DNA from: Rhodocyclales bacterium
Lineage (GTDB): Bacteria; Pseudomonadota; Gammaproteobacteria; Burkholderiales; Rhodocyclaceae
Assembly (NCBI GenBank): GCA_021286885.1
Contig: JAJTBM010000129.1
Location: 1 to 7,805 of the forward strand
DNA length: 7,805 bases
Direction: 5' to 3'
Within the stretch, counting starts at the first letter, position 1. Every line of letters begins with the position of its first letter. Of the stretch, positions 1 through 6,206 are shown in pieces. A program made the position numbers and the translations under genes. The notes under the pieces were generated by a model. The model was not told the origin of the DNA, made no database searches, and worked only from the letters and a program-made list of their open reading frames with translations.

Positions 1-1
1 C

Positions 2-619
2 CAGGATCCGGCCAAGCTGGGCATGACCATGGAGCGGATCGACCGGGAGGTGGTGCGCCTTGATGAGCTGGTGGGCCAGATCCTGACCCTGGCCCGGCTG
101 GATGCGGGCGCCCGGGACGAGCCCGAGGAACAGCTTGAGCTGGTGGATCTGTGCGCCGCCATTGCTGATGATGCGGGTTTTGAAGCCGAGGCCCAGCAAC
201 GCAGCCTGGTTTTCCAGGGGGTAGGGGAGGCCGTGCTGCGGGTACGCTCCGAGCCCATCCAGCGGGCGTTTGAGAACATCATCCGCAACGCCGTCAAATA
301 CACCCCCGAGCATACCCGGGTGGAAGTTTATGCCGGGGTTGAAGGCCCCCAGGAGGGCGACCCTTCGGGCACGGCGTTTGTGCTGCGGGTGCAGGATCAG
401 GGCCCCGGCGTGCGGGAAGAGGATCTGGGCGCCATCTTCGAGCCTTTCTACCGGGGGCCGAATGGCTACACGGCTACCGGCTTCGGCCTCGGGTTGGCGA
501 TTGCCAAGCGGGCCGTCGAGGCCCACGGAGGCCGCATCCAGGCCCGCAACCGGCCTGGCGGTGGGTTGGTGGTGGAGATCCGGCTGCCCCTCAAACCCGC
601 GCCTGGCAACAAAGATTAG
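2..619 (+). CDS. Sensor histidine kinase, C-terminal part (5' end outside window)
   Basis: This is the C-terminal part of a two-component sensor kinase, which autophosphorylates on a histidine and passes the phosphate to a response regulator. The frame is open from base 2, so the 205 visible residues are a fragment and the ATG at 23 is internal. The first residues (ERIDREVVRLDELVGQIL and the following LARLDAG) look like the second helix of a HisKA dimerisation domain, so the phosphorylated histidine lies just upstream of the window. The ATPase domain is complete. Numbered from the ATG at 23, it shows the N box FENIIRNAVKYTP (83-95), the G1 box DQGPGV (125-130), the F box IFEPFYRG (138-145) and the G2 box GFGLGLAIAK (153-162). 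The layout resembles CpxA/BaeS-type membrane kinases, but the sensor domain that would identify the stimulus is missing, so no gene symbol is given. The partner response regulator is probably upstream. No terminator separates this gene from ffs. Confidence 0.93.
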   Translation, partial: QDPAKLGMTMERIDREVVRLDELVGQILTLARLDAGARDEPEEQLELVDLCAAIADDAGFEAEAQQRSLVFQGVGEAVLRVRSEPIQRAFENIIRNAVKYTPEHTRVEVYAGVEGPQEGDPSGTAFVLRVQDQGPGVREEDLGAIFEPFYRGPNGYTATGFGLGLAIAKRAVEAHGGRIQARNRPGGGLVVEIRLPLKPAPGNKD

Positions 620-645
620 GTAATTTTGGGAAGCTTTGTTAGAAT
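616..645 (+). promoter_or_regulatory. Extended -10 promoter of ffs
   Basis: A TAGAAT -10 box lies at 640-645. It is preceded by TG at 637-638 with one base between, giving the extended -10 pattern TGnTAGAAT. The expected start, 6 bases downstream, coincides with the first base of the SRP RNA closing stem (651). No good -35 box is present. The best 18-bp-spaced candidate, TTAGGT at 616-621, is weak and overlaps the stop codon of the upstream kinase gene (617-619). An extended -10 can compensate for a poor -35. The call rests on motif and spacing only. Confidence 0.7.
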
Positions 646-650
646 GCGTC

Positions 651-753
651 GTGGCGGGTCTCCCCGCATAGCAGAGCGGTGAATCTGGTCAGGGCCGGAA
701 GGCAGCAGCCACAGCCGTTTCCTGCTAGTGCCGGGGGTCTGGCTCGCCACCCC
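651..753 (+). ncRNA. ffs: Signal recognition particle RNA (4.5S RNA)
   Basis: This is the small bacterial SRP RNA, which binds Ffh through its apical hairpin and targets ribosomes making membrane proteins to FtsY at the inner membrane. The conserved apical part GGTCAGGGCCGGAAGGCAGC (687-706) is present, with the GGAA tetraloop at 697-700 and the AGCAG side of the internal loop just after it. The pair 694/703 is G-C here and U-A in E. coli, a compensatory change that supports a real helix. The ends close by a continuous 10-bp stem, 651-660 with 741-750, including two G-U pairs. The RNA is about 100-103 nt, slightly shorter than the 114 nt of E. coli 4.5S, and is of the short type without an Alu domain. 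The 5' end is set by the promoter spacing; the 3' end is approximate. It has its own promoter and is followed by a terminator. Confidence 0.96.
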
Positions 754-760
754 AATTCCG

Positions 761-788
761 AGGGGCGCCCCACAAGGCGCCCCTTTTT
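761..788 (+). terminator. Intrinsic terminator after ffs
   Basis: A perfect 8-bp GC stem, GGGGCGCC (762-769) with GGCGCCCC (776-783), has a 6-base loop and is followed by five T (784-788). A761 and T784 can add a ninth pair. It lies about 10 bases after the SRP RNA and before dnaX, so it should end both ffs transcripts and any readthrough from the kinase gene. That implies dnaX needs its own promoter. Confidence 0.9.
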
Positions 789-816
789 CATGCGCGCCCG
801 AGCCGGTGCGCGGGCC

Positions 817-825
817 TGCTAGAAT
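817..825 (+). promoter_or_regulatory. Extended -10 promoter of dnaX, likely giving a leaderless mRNA
   Basis: TGCTAGAAT (817-825) is an extended -10 element of the same pattern as the one before ffs. Only six bases separate the end of TAGAAT from the dnaX ATG at 832, so the expected transcription start falls on or within a base of the A of ATG. No Shine-Dalgarno sequence is visible upstream of that ATG, which fits a leaderless transcript. No -35 box is recognisable at 16-18 bp spacing. The upstream ffs terminator makes a local promoter likely. Confidence 0.6.
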
Positions 826-831
826 TCCGCC

Positions 832-2775
832 ATGGCTTACCAAGTACTCGCCCGCAAGTGGCGCCCGCGCAGCTTTGAGACACTCGTCGGGCAAGAGCAT
901 GTGGTCCGTGCCCTGACCCATGCCCTCTCCACTGGCCGTCTGCACCACGCCTACCTGTTCACCGGAACCCGGGGGGTGGGCAAGACGACCATTTCCCGCA
1001 TCCTGGCCAAGGCGCTCAACTGCGAGACCGGCATCACCGCAACGCCCTGCGGCGAATGCTCCGCCTGCCGCGCCATTGATGCCGATCGCTTCCCCGATTA
1101 CGTCGAAATGGACGCCGCTTCCAACCGGGGGGTGGACGACATGGCGGCCCTGCTGGATCAGGCGGTGTATGCGCCGGTCCAGGGGCGCTACAAGGTCTAC
1201 ATGATCGACGAAGTGCACATGCTCACCGGGCACGCCTTCAATGCGATGCTCAAAACCCTGGAAGAGCCCCCCGAGCACGTCAAGTTCATCATCGCCACCA
1301 CCGATCCGCAGAAGATCCCGGTTACGGTGCTGTCCCGCTGCCTCCAGTTCAACCTCAAGCAGATGCCCCAGGGCCACATCGTGGGCCACCTGACTCGCCT
1401 CCTTGAGGCTGAAGCAGTGCCCTTCGAGCCCGCCGCCCTGCGCCCCATCGCCAAGGCCGCCAACGGTTCGATGCGGGATGCCCTGTCCCTGCTCGACCAA
1501 GCCATCGCCCACGGGGCAGGCAAGGTCGAGGAACAGGCGGTGCAGGACATGCTCGGCACGGTGGGGGATGACCACCTCTACGCCCTGCTGGATGCCCTCA
1601 AGGCGGGCGATGTGGGGGCCCTGATGGACGCAGCCCACAGCATGGAGGCCCGTAGCCTCTCGTTTGATGCGGCGCTCCAGTCCCTGTCCACCCTGCTGCA
1701 CCGGATTGCGCTGCTGCAACTGGCGCCCCAGGCCCTGGGCGACGAATTCGAAGCGGCCCGGCTTGCCCCCTACAGCACGGCCTTCGATGCCGAGTTCCTG
1801 CAACTGGCCTATCAGATCACCATCCACGGGCGCGATGAGCTGCCCTTGGCGCCGGATGAAGCCACGGGCTTCTCCATGACCCTCCTGCGCCTGTTCGCCT
1901 TCCGCCCGGATCAGCCGCCTGGCCTGGGGGCGGTGCTCGCCAGCGGCGATGGCGGCAGTGGTCAGGCCCGGCCTCTGCCCGTGCCTACTCCGGCTCCGGC
2001 TCCGGCATCGGCCCCCGCATCGGCCCAAGCTCCGGCACCCACGCCGCCGGCAGTGTCTGCGCCTGTGGTAGCGTCTGCCCCCGTCGCTCCCCGGCCTGCA
2101 CCTGTGATGGCCTCGCGTCCTGCACCCGCACCCGCTCCGGCCCCGGCCCCGGCCCGCAAGGAAAGCGCCGATTACGGCAGCTACGGCGGCAGCAGCATTC
2201 CCCCCTGGGAAGACCTGCCCCCCGAGGCCCACGGCCTGCCGGCTGAGTCTGCGCCCGCTGCACCCACTACGCGTTCGGCAGCCCCGGTTGCGCCGCCTGC
2301 TGCGGCGCCTGTAGCCCCGGCTCCGGTCGCTTCCGTGCCTGCGCCGGTGGCCGCTGCACCCGTTCAGCCTGTGGCCCCGGCGGTGCCGGTGGATGGCATC
2401 GACTGGCATGCGCTCCAGCATCAGCTGGATCTGGGCGGGATGAACCGGGAGTTGGCCCTCAACAGCGAACTGCTGGCGGTGGAGGGCGACCTGTTCCGCC
2501 TGCGCCTCGATAGCGCTTTCTCCCACCTGCTCAAGCTCAGTCGGGGCGGAACCGAGAAATTGCAGGAGGCCCTCTCTGCCCAGTTGGGCCGCCCGGTACG
2601 GGTGCAGCTCGATGTGGGCGAGATCGCCACCGAAACCCCCGCCCGGCGCAATCAGGCCCTCAAGGCCGAGCGCTTGGCCCTGGCCCGGAATGCCCTGGCC
2701 CAGGATCCGTTTGTCCATGAATTGCAGAATCGCTTTGGCGCGACCCTCGACGAGGGTTCGGTCAAGGCAGTGTGA
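832..2775 (+). CDS. dnaX: DNA polymerase III subunit tau (clamp loader ATPase)
   Basis: DnaX is the motor of the clamp loader, which uses ATP to place the beta clamp on DNA; the full-length tau form also tethers the polymerase and DnaB helicase. The protein has 647 residues (E. coli tau 643). The N-terminal AAA+ module shows Walker A GTRGVGKT (45-52), four zinc-binding cysteines (64, 73, 76, 79), Walker B MIDEVHML (124-131), sensor 1 ATT (155-157), the SRC motif (168-170) and sensor 2 GSMRDALS (212-219). The clamp-loader helical domains run to about residue 375. An Ala/Pro-rich linker covers about 381-519, with a short ordered-looking island around SSIPPWEDLPPE (454-465). The tau C-terminal domain fills about 523-647. 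The ATG at 832 gives the normal N-terminus (MAYQVLARKWRP) and has no Shine-Dalgarno. No A-run of five or more, and so no E. coli-type frameshift heptamer for gamma, is present. The gene starts the dnaX-ybaB-recR cluster. Confidence 0.98.
   Translation: MAYQVLARKWRPRSFETLVGQEHVVRALTHALSTGRLHHAYLFTGTRGVGKTTISRILAKALNCETGITATPCGECSACRAIDADRFPDYVEMDAASNRGVDDMAALLDQAVYAPVQGRYKVYMIDEVHMLTGHAFNAMLKTLEEPPEHVKFIIATTDPQKIPVTVLSRCLQFNLKQMPQGHIVGHLTRLLEAEAVPFEPAALRPIAKAANGSMRDALSLLDQAIAHGAGKVEEQAVQDMLGTVGDDHLYALLDALKAGDVGALMDAAHSMEARSLSFDAALQSLSTLLHRIALLQLAPQALGDEFEAARLAPYSTAFDAEFLQLAYQITIHGRDELPLAPDEATGFSMTLLRLFAFRPDQPPGLGAVLASGDGGSGQARPLPVPTPAPAPASAPASAQAPAPTPPAVSAPVVASAPVAPRPAPVMASRPAPAPAPAPAPARKESADYGSYGGSSIPPWEDLPPEAHGLPAESAPAAPTTRSAAPVAPPAAAPVAPAPVASVPAPVAAAPVQPVAPAVPVDGIDWHALQHQLDLGGMNRELALNSELLAVEGDLFRLRLDSAFSHLLKLSRGGTEKLQEALSAQLGRPVRVQLDVGEIATETPARRNQALKAERLALARNALAQDPFVHELQNRFGATLDEGSVKAV
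1972..2388 (+). repeat. Ala/Pro low-complexity linker in dnaX
   Basis: This stretch encodes DnaX residues 381-519, dominated by alternating alanine and proline codons (GCN-CCN). The densest blocks are near 1981-2064 and 2119-2157. Imperfect, synonymously varied repeats of this kind are typical of a flexible interdomain tether rather than a recent tandem expansion. It is broken by one non-repetitive island at about 2158-2226. The strong composition bias also produces long open frames on the other strand that are not genes. Confidence 0.85.
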
Positions 2776-2805
2776 ACAACCTAAACCTCACTGGAGATCC
2801 ATACC

Positions 2806-3129
2806 ATGATGAAGGGCGGAATCGCCGGCCTGATGAAGCAGGCCCAGCAAATGCAAGACAACATGAAAAAGGTGCAGGACAGCCTCGGCAGCATCGAAGT
2901 CGAAGGCCAGGCCGGTGCCGGCATGGTGAAGATCACCATGACCTGCAAGCACGACGTGCGCCGCGTCACCATCGACCCCTCGGTGATGGACGACAAGGAA
3001 ATGCTCGAAGACCTGATCGCCGCCGCCGTGAACGACGCCGTGCGCCGGGTGGAAGCCACCTCCCAGGAAAAGATGGCCGGTTTCACTGCTGGCCTCAATC
3101 TGCCCCCGGGCTTCAAGCTGCCGTTCTGA
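2806..3129 (+). CDS. ybaB: YbaB/EbfC family nucleoid-associated protein
   Basis: This is a small DNA-binding protein of 107 residues (E. coli YbaB has 109). Family members form dimers that bind DNA and are linked to nucleoid organisation and gene regulation. Family signatures are clear: an N-terminal [10 protein letters not shown] helix (about 8-17), [12 protein letters not shown] (32-43), [15 protein letters not shown] (56-70) and the C-terminal LPPGFKLPF (99-107). A Shine-Dalgarno TGGAG at 2792-2796 precedes the ATG by 9 bases; a second ATG follows immediately and is the less likely start. The gene lies 30 bases after dnaX, as in the common dnaX-ybaB-recR arrangement, and is probably co-transcribed with dnaX. 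Confidence 0.97.
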   Translation: MMKGGIAGLMKQAQQMQDNMKKVQDSLGSIEVEGQAGAGMVKITMTCKHDVRRVTIDPSVMDDKEMLEDLIAAAVNDAVRRVEATSQEKMAGFTAGLNLPPGFKLPF

Positions 3130-3178
3130 GCGCGCTGGCATCGCGCCAGTACGCTTGAGTGCGTATTCAGCCGTTCCG

Positions 3179-3205
3179 CTGCTGAGCAGTTCAGTAGCTC
3201 AGCAG
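3179..3205 (+). repeat. Inverted and direct repeats in the ybaB-recR gap
   Basis: A perfect 9-bp inverted repeat, CTGCTGAGC (3179-3187) with GCTCAGCAG (3197-3205), has a 9-base loop. The same stretch contains a 10-bp direct repeat AGCAGTTCAG, at 3185-3194 and 3201-3210, 16 bases apart. The RNA could therefore fold in more than one way just ahead of the terminator-like hairpin. No protein or RNA family is recognised. Confidence 0.6.
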
Positions 3206-3219
3206 TTCAGCAATACTGC

Positions 3220-3243
3220 AAACCGGGGCCTGGCCCCGGTTTT
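3220..3243 (+). terminator. Terminator-like hairpin before recR (possible attenuator)
   Basis: AACCGGGG (3221-3228) pairs with CCCCGGTT (3234-3241) around the 5-base segment CCTGG, and A3220/T3242 can extend the stem. The stem ends in a short run of four T (3240-3243), partly inside the stem. This looks like a weak intrinsic terminator. It lies between ybaB and the recR Shine-Dalgarno, so it would reduce or regulate recR transcription within the cluster. The short T tract makes complete termination uncertain. Confidence 0.6.
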
Positions 3244-3249
3244 GCTGTC

Positions 3250-3254
3250 GGGAG
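3250..3254 (+). promoter_or_regulatory. Ribosome binding site that sets the recR start
   Basis: GGGAG lies 8 bases before the GTG at 3263. It supports this GTG over the upstream in-frame ATG at 3155. That longer frame would translate both hairpins of the gap and add 36 residues with no RecR character. Confidence 0.75.
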
Positions 3255-3262
3255 TCGCCCAC

Positions 3263-3859
3263 GTGAGCAGTCCGTCCAGTCTTGATGCCCTGATCGAAGC
3301 CCTGCGCTGCCTGCCCGGGGTGGGGCCCAAATCCGCCCAGCGCATGGCCTATCACCTGCTGCAGCGGGATCAGCGCGGCGCGGCGCGGCTGGCCGGCGCC
3401 CTGGGGCATGCCCTGGAGGTGCTGCGCCATTGCACCCGCTGCAATAGCTTCTGCGAAGACGAGGTGTGTGCGCGCTGCGCCAATCCGCGCCGCGACCAGG
3501 GTTTGCTGTGCGTGGTGGAAATGCCTGCCGACCTGGCCATGCTGGAGCAGACCCACAGCTACCACGGGCTCTACTACGTGTTGATGGGGCGCCTCTCGCC
3601 CCTCGATGGCGTGGGCCCCCGGGAACTGGGCCTGGAAAAGCTCCTCGCCCGGGCCGCCGATGGGCGGGTGCAGGAGGTGATCCTGGCCACCAACTTCACC
3701 AACGAAGGTGAAGCCACCGCCCACATGATTTCAGAGCTGCTCCAGCCCCGGGGTATCCGGGTGAGTCGTATTGCCCGGGGCATCCCGGTGGGCGGCGAGC
3801 TGGAGCATACCGACACCGGCACCATCGCCCAGGCTTTGGTGGAGCGCCGCCCCGTTTAG
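3263..3859 (+). CDS. recR: Recombination mediator protein RecR
   Basis: RecR works with RecO (and RecF) to load RecA on single-stranded gaps during recombinational repair. From the GTG at 3263 the protein has 198 residues (E. coli 201) and all family parts. These are a helix-hairpin-helix LPGVGPKSA (17-25), a C4 zinc finger with cysteines 57, 60, 69 and 72, and a Toprim domain starting near [12 protein letters not shown] (84-95). The conserved C-terminal segment [20 protein letters not shown] (171-190) is also present. The GTG start is chosen from the GGGAG 8 bases upstream, the family length and the lack of similarity in the longer frame. It follows ybaB with a 133-base gap that contains a terminator-like hairpin, an unusual interruption of this cluster. 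Confidence 0.97.
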   Translation: MSSPSSLDALIEALRCLPGVGPKSAQRMAYHLLQRDQRGAARLAGALGHALEVLRHCTRCNSFCEDEVCARCANPRRDQGLLCVVEMPADLAMLEQTHSYHGLYYVLMGRLSPLDGVGPRELGLEKLLARAADGRVQEVILATNFTNEGEATAHMISELLQPRGIRVSRIARGIPVGGELEHTDTGTIAQALVERRPV

Positions 3860-3913
3860 ATTGCCAACCTATACCCTGTTTCCGGCCTGCCTGCTGGGGG
3901 GCCATGCCTCCTG

Positions 3914-3918
3914 AAGGA
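3914..3918 (+). promoter_or_regulatory. Ribosome binding site that sets the CoA-transferase start
   Basis: AAGGA lies 6 bases before the ATG at 3925. The alternative in-frame ATG at 3904 has no purine-rich sequence at a suitable distance, and the seven extra residues precede the normal family start (KPLAGVKVLELG). Confidence 0.75.
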
Positions 3919-3924
3919 TCGTCC

Positions 3925-5115
3925 ATGAACAAGCCCCTGGCCGGCGTCAAAGTCCTCGAACTGGGCACCCTGATCGCCGGGCCCTTCTGTACCCGCATCC
4001 TGGCCGAGTTTGGCGCCGAGGTGATCAAGATCGAATCCCCCGACGGGGGCGACCCCCTGCGCAAGTGGCGCAAGATGCACGGGGAAACTTCCCTCTGGTG
4101 GGCGGTGCAGGCCCGCAACAAAAAATCCTTTACCGCCAATCTCAAGCACCCGGAAGGGGCCGAGGCGGTGCGCCAGCTGGCGGCCCAGGCCGACATCGTG
4201 GTGGAAAACTTCCGCCCCGGCGTGCTGGAAAAGCTGGGTTTGGGCTGGGAGGCCCTTTCTGCCCTCAACCCCGGGCTGGTGATGGTGCGCCTGTCGGGCT
4301 TTGGCCAGACCGGCCCGTACAAGGATAGACCCGGCTTTGGCGCGATTGGTGAATCCATGGGTGGGCTGCGGTACGTAACCGGCTTTGCCGACCGTCCGCC
4401 GGTGCGCACCGGGATTTCGATTGGCGATTCGATTGCGGCCCTGTGGGCGGCGGTCGGGGCGTTGATGGCCCTGCGCCACCGGGAGGTGAACGGCGGCAAG
4501 GGGCAAGTGGTGGATGTGGCCCTCTACGAGGCAGTGTTTGCGATGATGGAAAGCATGGTGCCCGAGTTCGACATGTTCGGCTTCATGCGTGAGCGCACCG
4601 GCAACATCATGCCCGGCATCACCCCGTCCAACACCCATACCACCCGCGATGGGCGCCACATCATCGTGGGCGGCAATGGCGATGCGATCTTCCAGCGCCT
4701 GATGCGTGCCATTGGGCGCCCCGATCTGGCCGCTGCGCCGGATTTGAAGGACAACGCGGGCCGCGACCTGCGCGCCGCCGAGCTGTACGCCGCCATCGAT
4801 GCCTGGGTGGGCGCCCATGATGCGGAACAGGTGCTCGCCGTGCTGGAACAGGCCGAAGTGCCGGTGAGTCCGGTGTATTCGGTGGCCGACATGTTCAAGG
4901 ACGCCCAGTTTGCTGCCCGGGGCATGCTGGAGCAGGTGGAGCTGCCCGACGGCCAAGCCCTGCGCATCCCTGGCATCGTGCCGCGCCTCACCGAAACCCC
5001 CGGCGGCACCGAATGGCTGGGGCCGGCTCTGGGGGCCCACACCGACGAATTGCTGGCGGCTCTTGGCTACGATAGCGCACGAATTACACAGATGCATACC
5101 GAGGGTGCGATTTAA
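3925..5115 (+). CDS. Class III (CaiB/BaiF family) CoA-transferase
   Basis: This family moves coenzyme A between carboxylic acids through aspartyl-anhydride intermediates and includes formyl-CoA transferase, CaiB and glutarate/succinate CoA-transferases. The 396 residues match the usual family length (about 400). Visible signatures are LAGVKVLELGTLIAGPF near the N-terminus, NKKSFTANLKHPEG (65-78), VENFRPGVLEKLGLG (93-107), SGFGQTGPY (124-132) and RTGISIGDS (161-169). Asp168 sits where formyl-CoA transferase has its catalytic Asp169. The C-terminal half carries VPVSPVYS and the closing GAHTDELL segment. The substrate cannot be read from sequence. The general pattern resembles the SUGCT (glutarate/HMG) group at least as much as formyl-CoA transferase, which is only an impression. 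It starts 65 bases after recR on the same strand; no clear promoter or terminator is seen in that gap, so readthrough from recR is possible. No acyl-CoA pathway genes are adjacent. Confidence 0.93.
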   Translation: MNKPLAGVKVLELGTLIAGPFCTRILAEFGAEVIKIESPDGGDPLRKWRKMHGETSLWWAVQARNKKSFTANLKHPEGAEAVRQLAAQADIVVENFRPGVLEKLGLGWEALSALNPGLVMVRLSGFGQTGPYKDRPGFGAIGESMGGLRYVTGFADRPPVRTGISIGDSIAALWAAVGALMALRHREVNGGKGQVVDVALYEAVFAMMESMVPEFDMFGFMRERTGNIMPGITPSNTHTTRDGRHIIVGGNGDAIFQRLMRAIGRPDLAAAPDLKDNAGRDLRAAELYAAIDAWVGAHDAEQVLAVLEQAEVPVSPVYSVADMFKDAQFAARGMLEQVELPDGQALRIPGIVPRLTETPGGTEWLGPALGAHTDELLAALGYDSARITQMHTEGAI

Positions 5116-5142
5116 TACGCCGCTCCGTTGTGCGCTAGCCGG

Positions 5143-5148
5143 TATCAT
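5143..5148 (+). promoter_or_regulatory. Possible -10 box for galE (weak)
   Basis: TATCAT (5143-5148) matches five of six consensus -10 bases in the 71-base gap between the CoA-transferase and galE. It would start a transcript near 5154, with a leader of about 32 bases including the Shine-Dalgarno region. No -35 box or TG extension is evident, so this is only a candidate. Readthrough from upstream is the alternative. Confidence 0.3.
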
Positions 5149-5186
5149 CTTCCTTTCAATTTATCTGATCTGAGTGAGAGTTCCCC

Positions 5187-6206
5187 ATGTCCGTGATCCT
5201 GGTGACCGGCGGTGCCGGCTATATCGGCTCCCATACCTGCATCGAGTTGATGGCCGCCGGCTATGAAGTGGTGGTGGTCGACAACTTCAGCAACAGCAAG
5301 CCGGAAGCCCTGCGCCGGGTGGAGGAACTGGCTGGCCGCCCGCTCAAGGGTTTTTATCAGGCCGACATCCGCGACAAGCAGGCCCTGCGTGAAATCTTTG
5401 CGGCCCATGCAGTTGAGGCCGTGATTCACTTTGCCGCCCTCAAGGCGGTGGGGGAGTCGGTGGCCCAGCCCCTGCGTTACTACGATAACAACATCGCTGG
5501 CACCGTGGCCCTGGCCCAAGTCATGGCCGAGGCTGGGGTCAAGTCTTTGGTGTTCAGCTCATCGGCCACCGTGTATGGCGACCCGGCCAGTGTGCCGATC
5601 CGTGAGGATTTCCCCACCGGGCCCACCAACCCCTATGGCCGCACCAAGTGGATGATGGAGTTCGTGCTGAGCGACTTGGCCAAGGCAGATCCGGAATGGC
5701 GGGTGGCGCTGCTGCGCTACTTCAACCCGGTGGGCGCCCACCCGAGCGGCCGCATCGGTGAAGATCCGAACGGCCTGCCCAACAACCTGATGCCCTTCGT
5801 GAGTCAGGTGGCGGTCGGGCGCCTGCCGCGCTTGCGGGTGTTTGGCGGCGACTACGCGACCCCGGATGGTACCGGCGTGCGGGATTACATCCATGTGGTG
5901 GATCTGGCCAAGGGTCACGTGGCGGCTGTGCGCCGGCTGGCGGAACAGACCGGCGTGCTGACGGTCAACCTGGGAACCGGGCGCGGGTACAGCGTGCTGG
6001 ACGTGGTGCGGGCCTTTGAGGTGGCCAGTGGCCGTCCGGTGCCTTACGAAATTGTCGAGCGCCGTGCCGGGGATGTGGCCCAGTGCTATGCTGAAACTGC
6101 ATTGGCAGAGCAATTGCTGGGCTGGCGCGCCGAGCGGGGTATCGACGAAATGTGCGTTGATACCTGGCGCTGGCAGAGTTCCAATCCTCAAGGATATCCA
6201 GATTGA
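5187..6206 (+). CDS. galE: UDP-glucose/UDP-hexose 4-epimerase
   Basis: GalE interconverts UDP-glucose and UDP-galactose using bound NAD, in galactose use and in supplying sugars for surface polysaccharide. The 339 residues (E. coli 338) follow the E. coli protein closely to the last residues (NPQGYPD). The NAD-binding motif GGAGYIGS is at 8-15, and DNFSNSK at 32-38 follows. Catalytic residues are Ser126 (in SSSATVYG), Tyr150 and Lys154 (in NPYGRTK), matching E. coli S124, Y149 and K153. Other family motifs are [14 protein letters not shown] and [14 protein letters not shown]. Residue 300 is Cys (AQCYAE), aligning with E. coli Tyr299 and human Cys307, the gate that controls whether N-acetylated sugars fit. 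The enzyme may therefore also convert UDP-GlcNAc/UDP-GalNAc. A modest Shine-Dalgarno (GAGAG, 5176-5180) precedes the ATG. The next gene starts within its stop codon. Confidence 0.97.
   Translation: MSVILVTGGAGYIGSHTCIELMAAGYEVVVVDNFSNSKPEALRRVEELAGRPLKGFYQADIRDKQALREIFAAHAVEAVIHFAALKAVGESVAQPLRYYDNNIAGTVALAQVMAEAGVKSLVFSSSATVYGDPASVPIREDFPTGPTNPYGRTKWMMEFVLSDLAKADPEWRVALLRYFNPVGAHPSGRIGEDPNGLPNNLMPFVSQVAVGRLPRLRVFGGDYATPDGTGVRDYIHVVDLAKGHVAAVRRLAEQTGVLTVNLGTGRGYSVLDVVRAFEVASGRPVPYEIVERRAGDVAQCYAETALAEQLLGWRAERGIDEMCVDTWRWQSSNPQGYPD
6190..6194 (+). promoter_or_regulatory. Ribosome binding site inside galE for the DUF2237 gene
   Basis: AAGGA lies 8 bases before the TTG at 6203 and within the last codons of galE. 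It supports the rare TTG start over the ATG at 6218, which has only a poor purine match (GAAG, 6212-6215) placed too close. Confidence 0.6.

Noticed and set aside
728..916. Short plus-strand frame running from the ffs 3' end into dnaX
   Set aside because: It begins within the SRP RNA, crosses its terminator and overlaps dnaX out of frame. Nothing supports translation.
1962..2263. Ala/Gly- and Arg-rich minus-strand frames opposite the dnaX linker
   Set aside because: They are translations of the complement of the GCN-CCN repeat and have no independent coding evidence.
616..2718. Long open frame of 700 codons on the minus strand opposite dnaX and ffs
   Set aside because: It is antisense to dnaX and the SRP RNA, both certain. 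Its translation is Gly/Arg/His-rich low complexity with no recognisable domain, as expected from the complement of GC-rich codons.
3155..3262. 36-residue N-terminal extension of RecR from the ATG at 3155
   Set aside because: The extension shows no RecR similarity, has no good Shine-Dalgarno and would run through the hairpins. The GTG at 3263 has a well-placed GGGAG and gives the family length.
3856..5148. Open frame of 430 codons on the minus strand opposite the CoA-transferase
   Set aside because: It mirrors the CoA-transferase gene almost exactly, has no recognisable motif and reads as His/Gly/Ala-rich composition typical of an antisense shadow.
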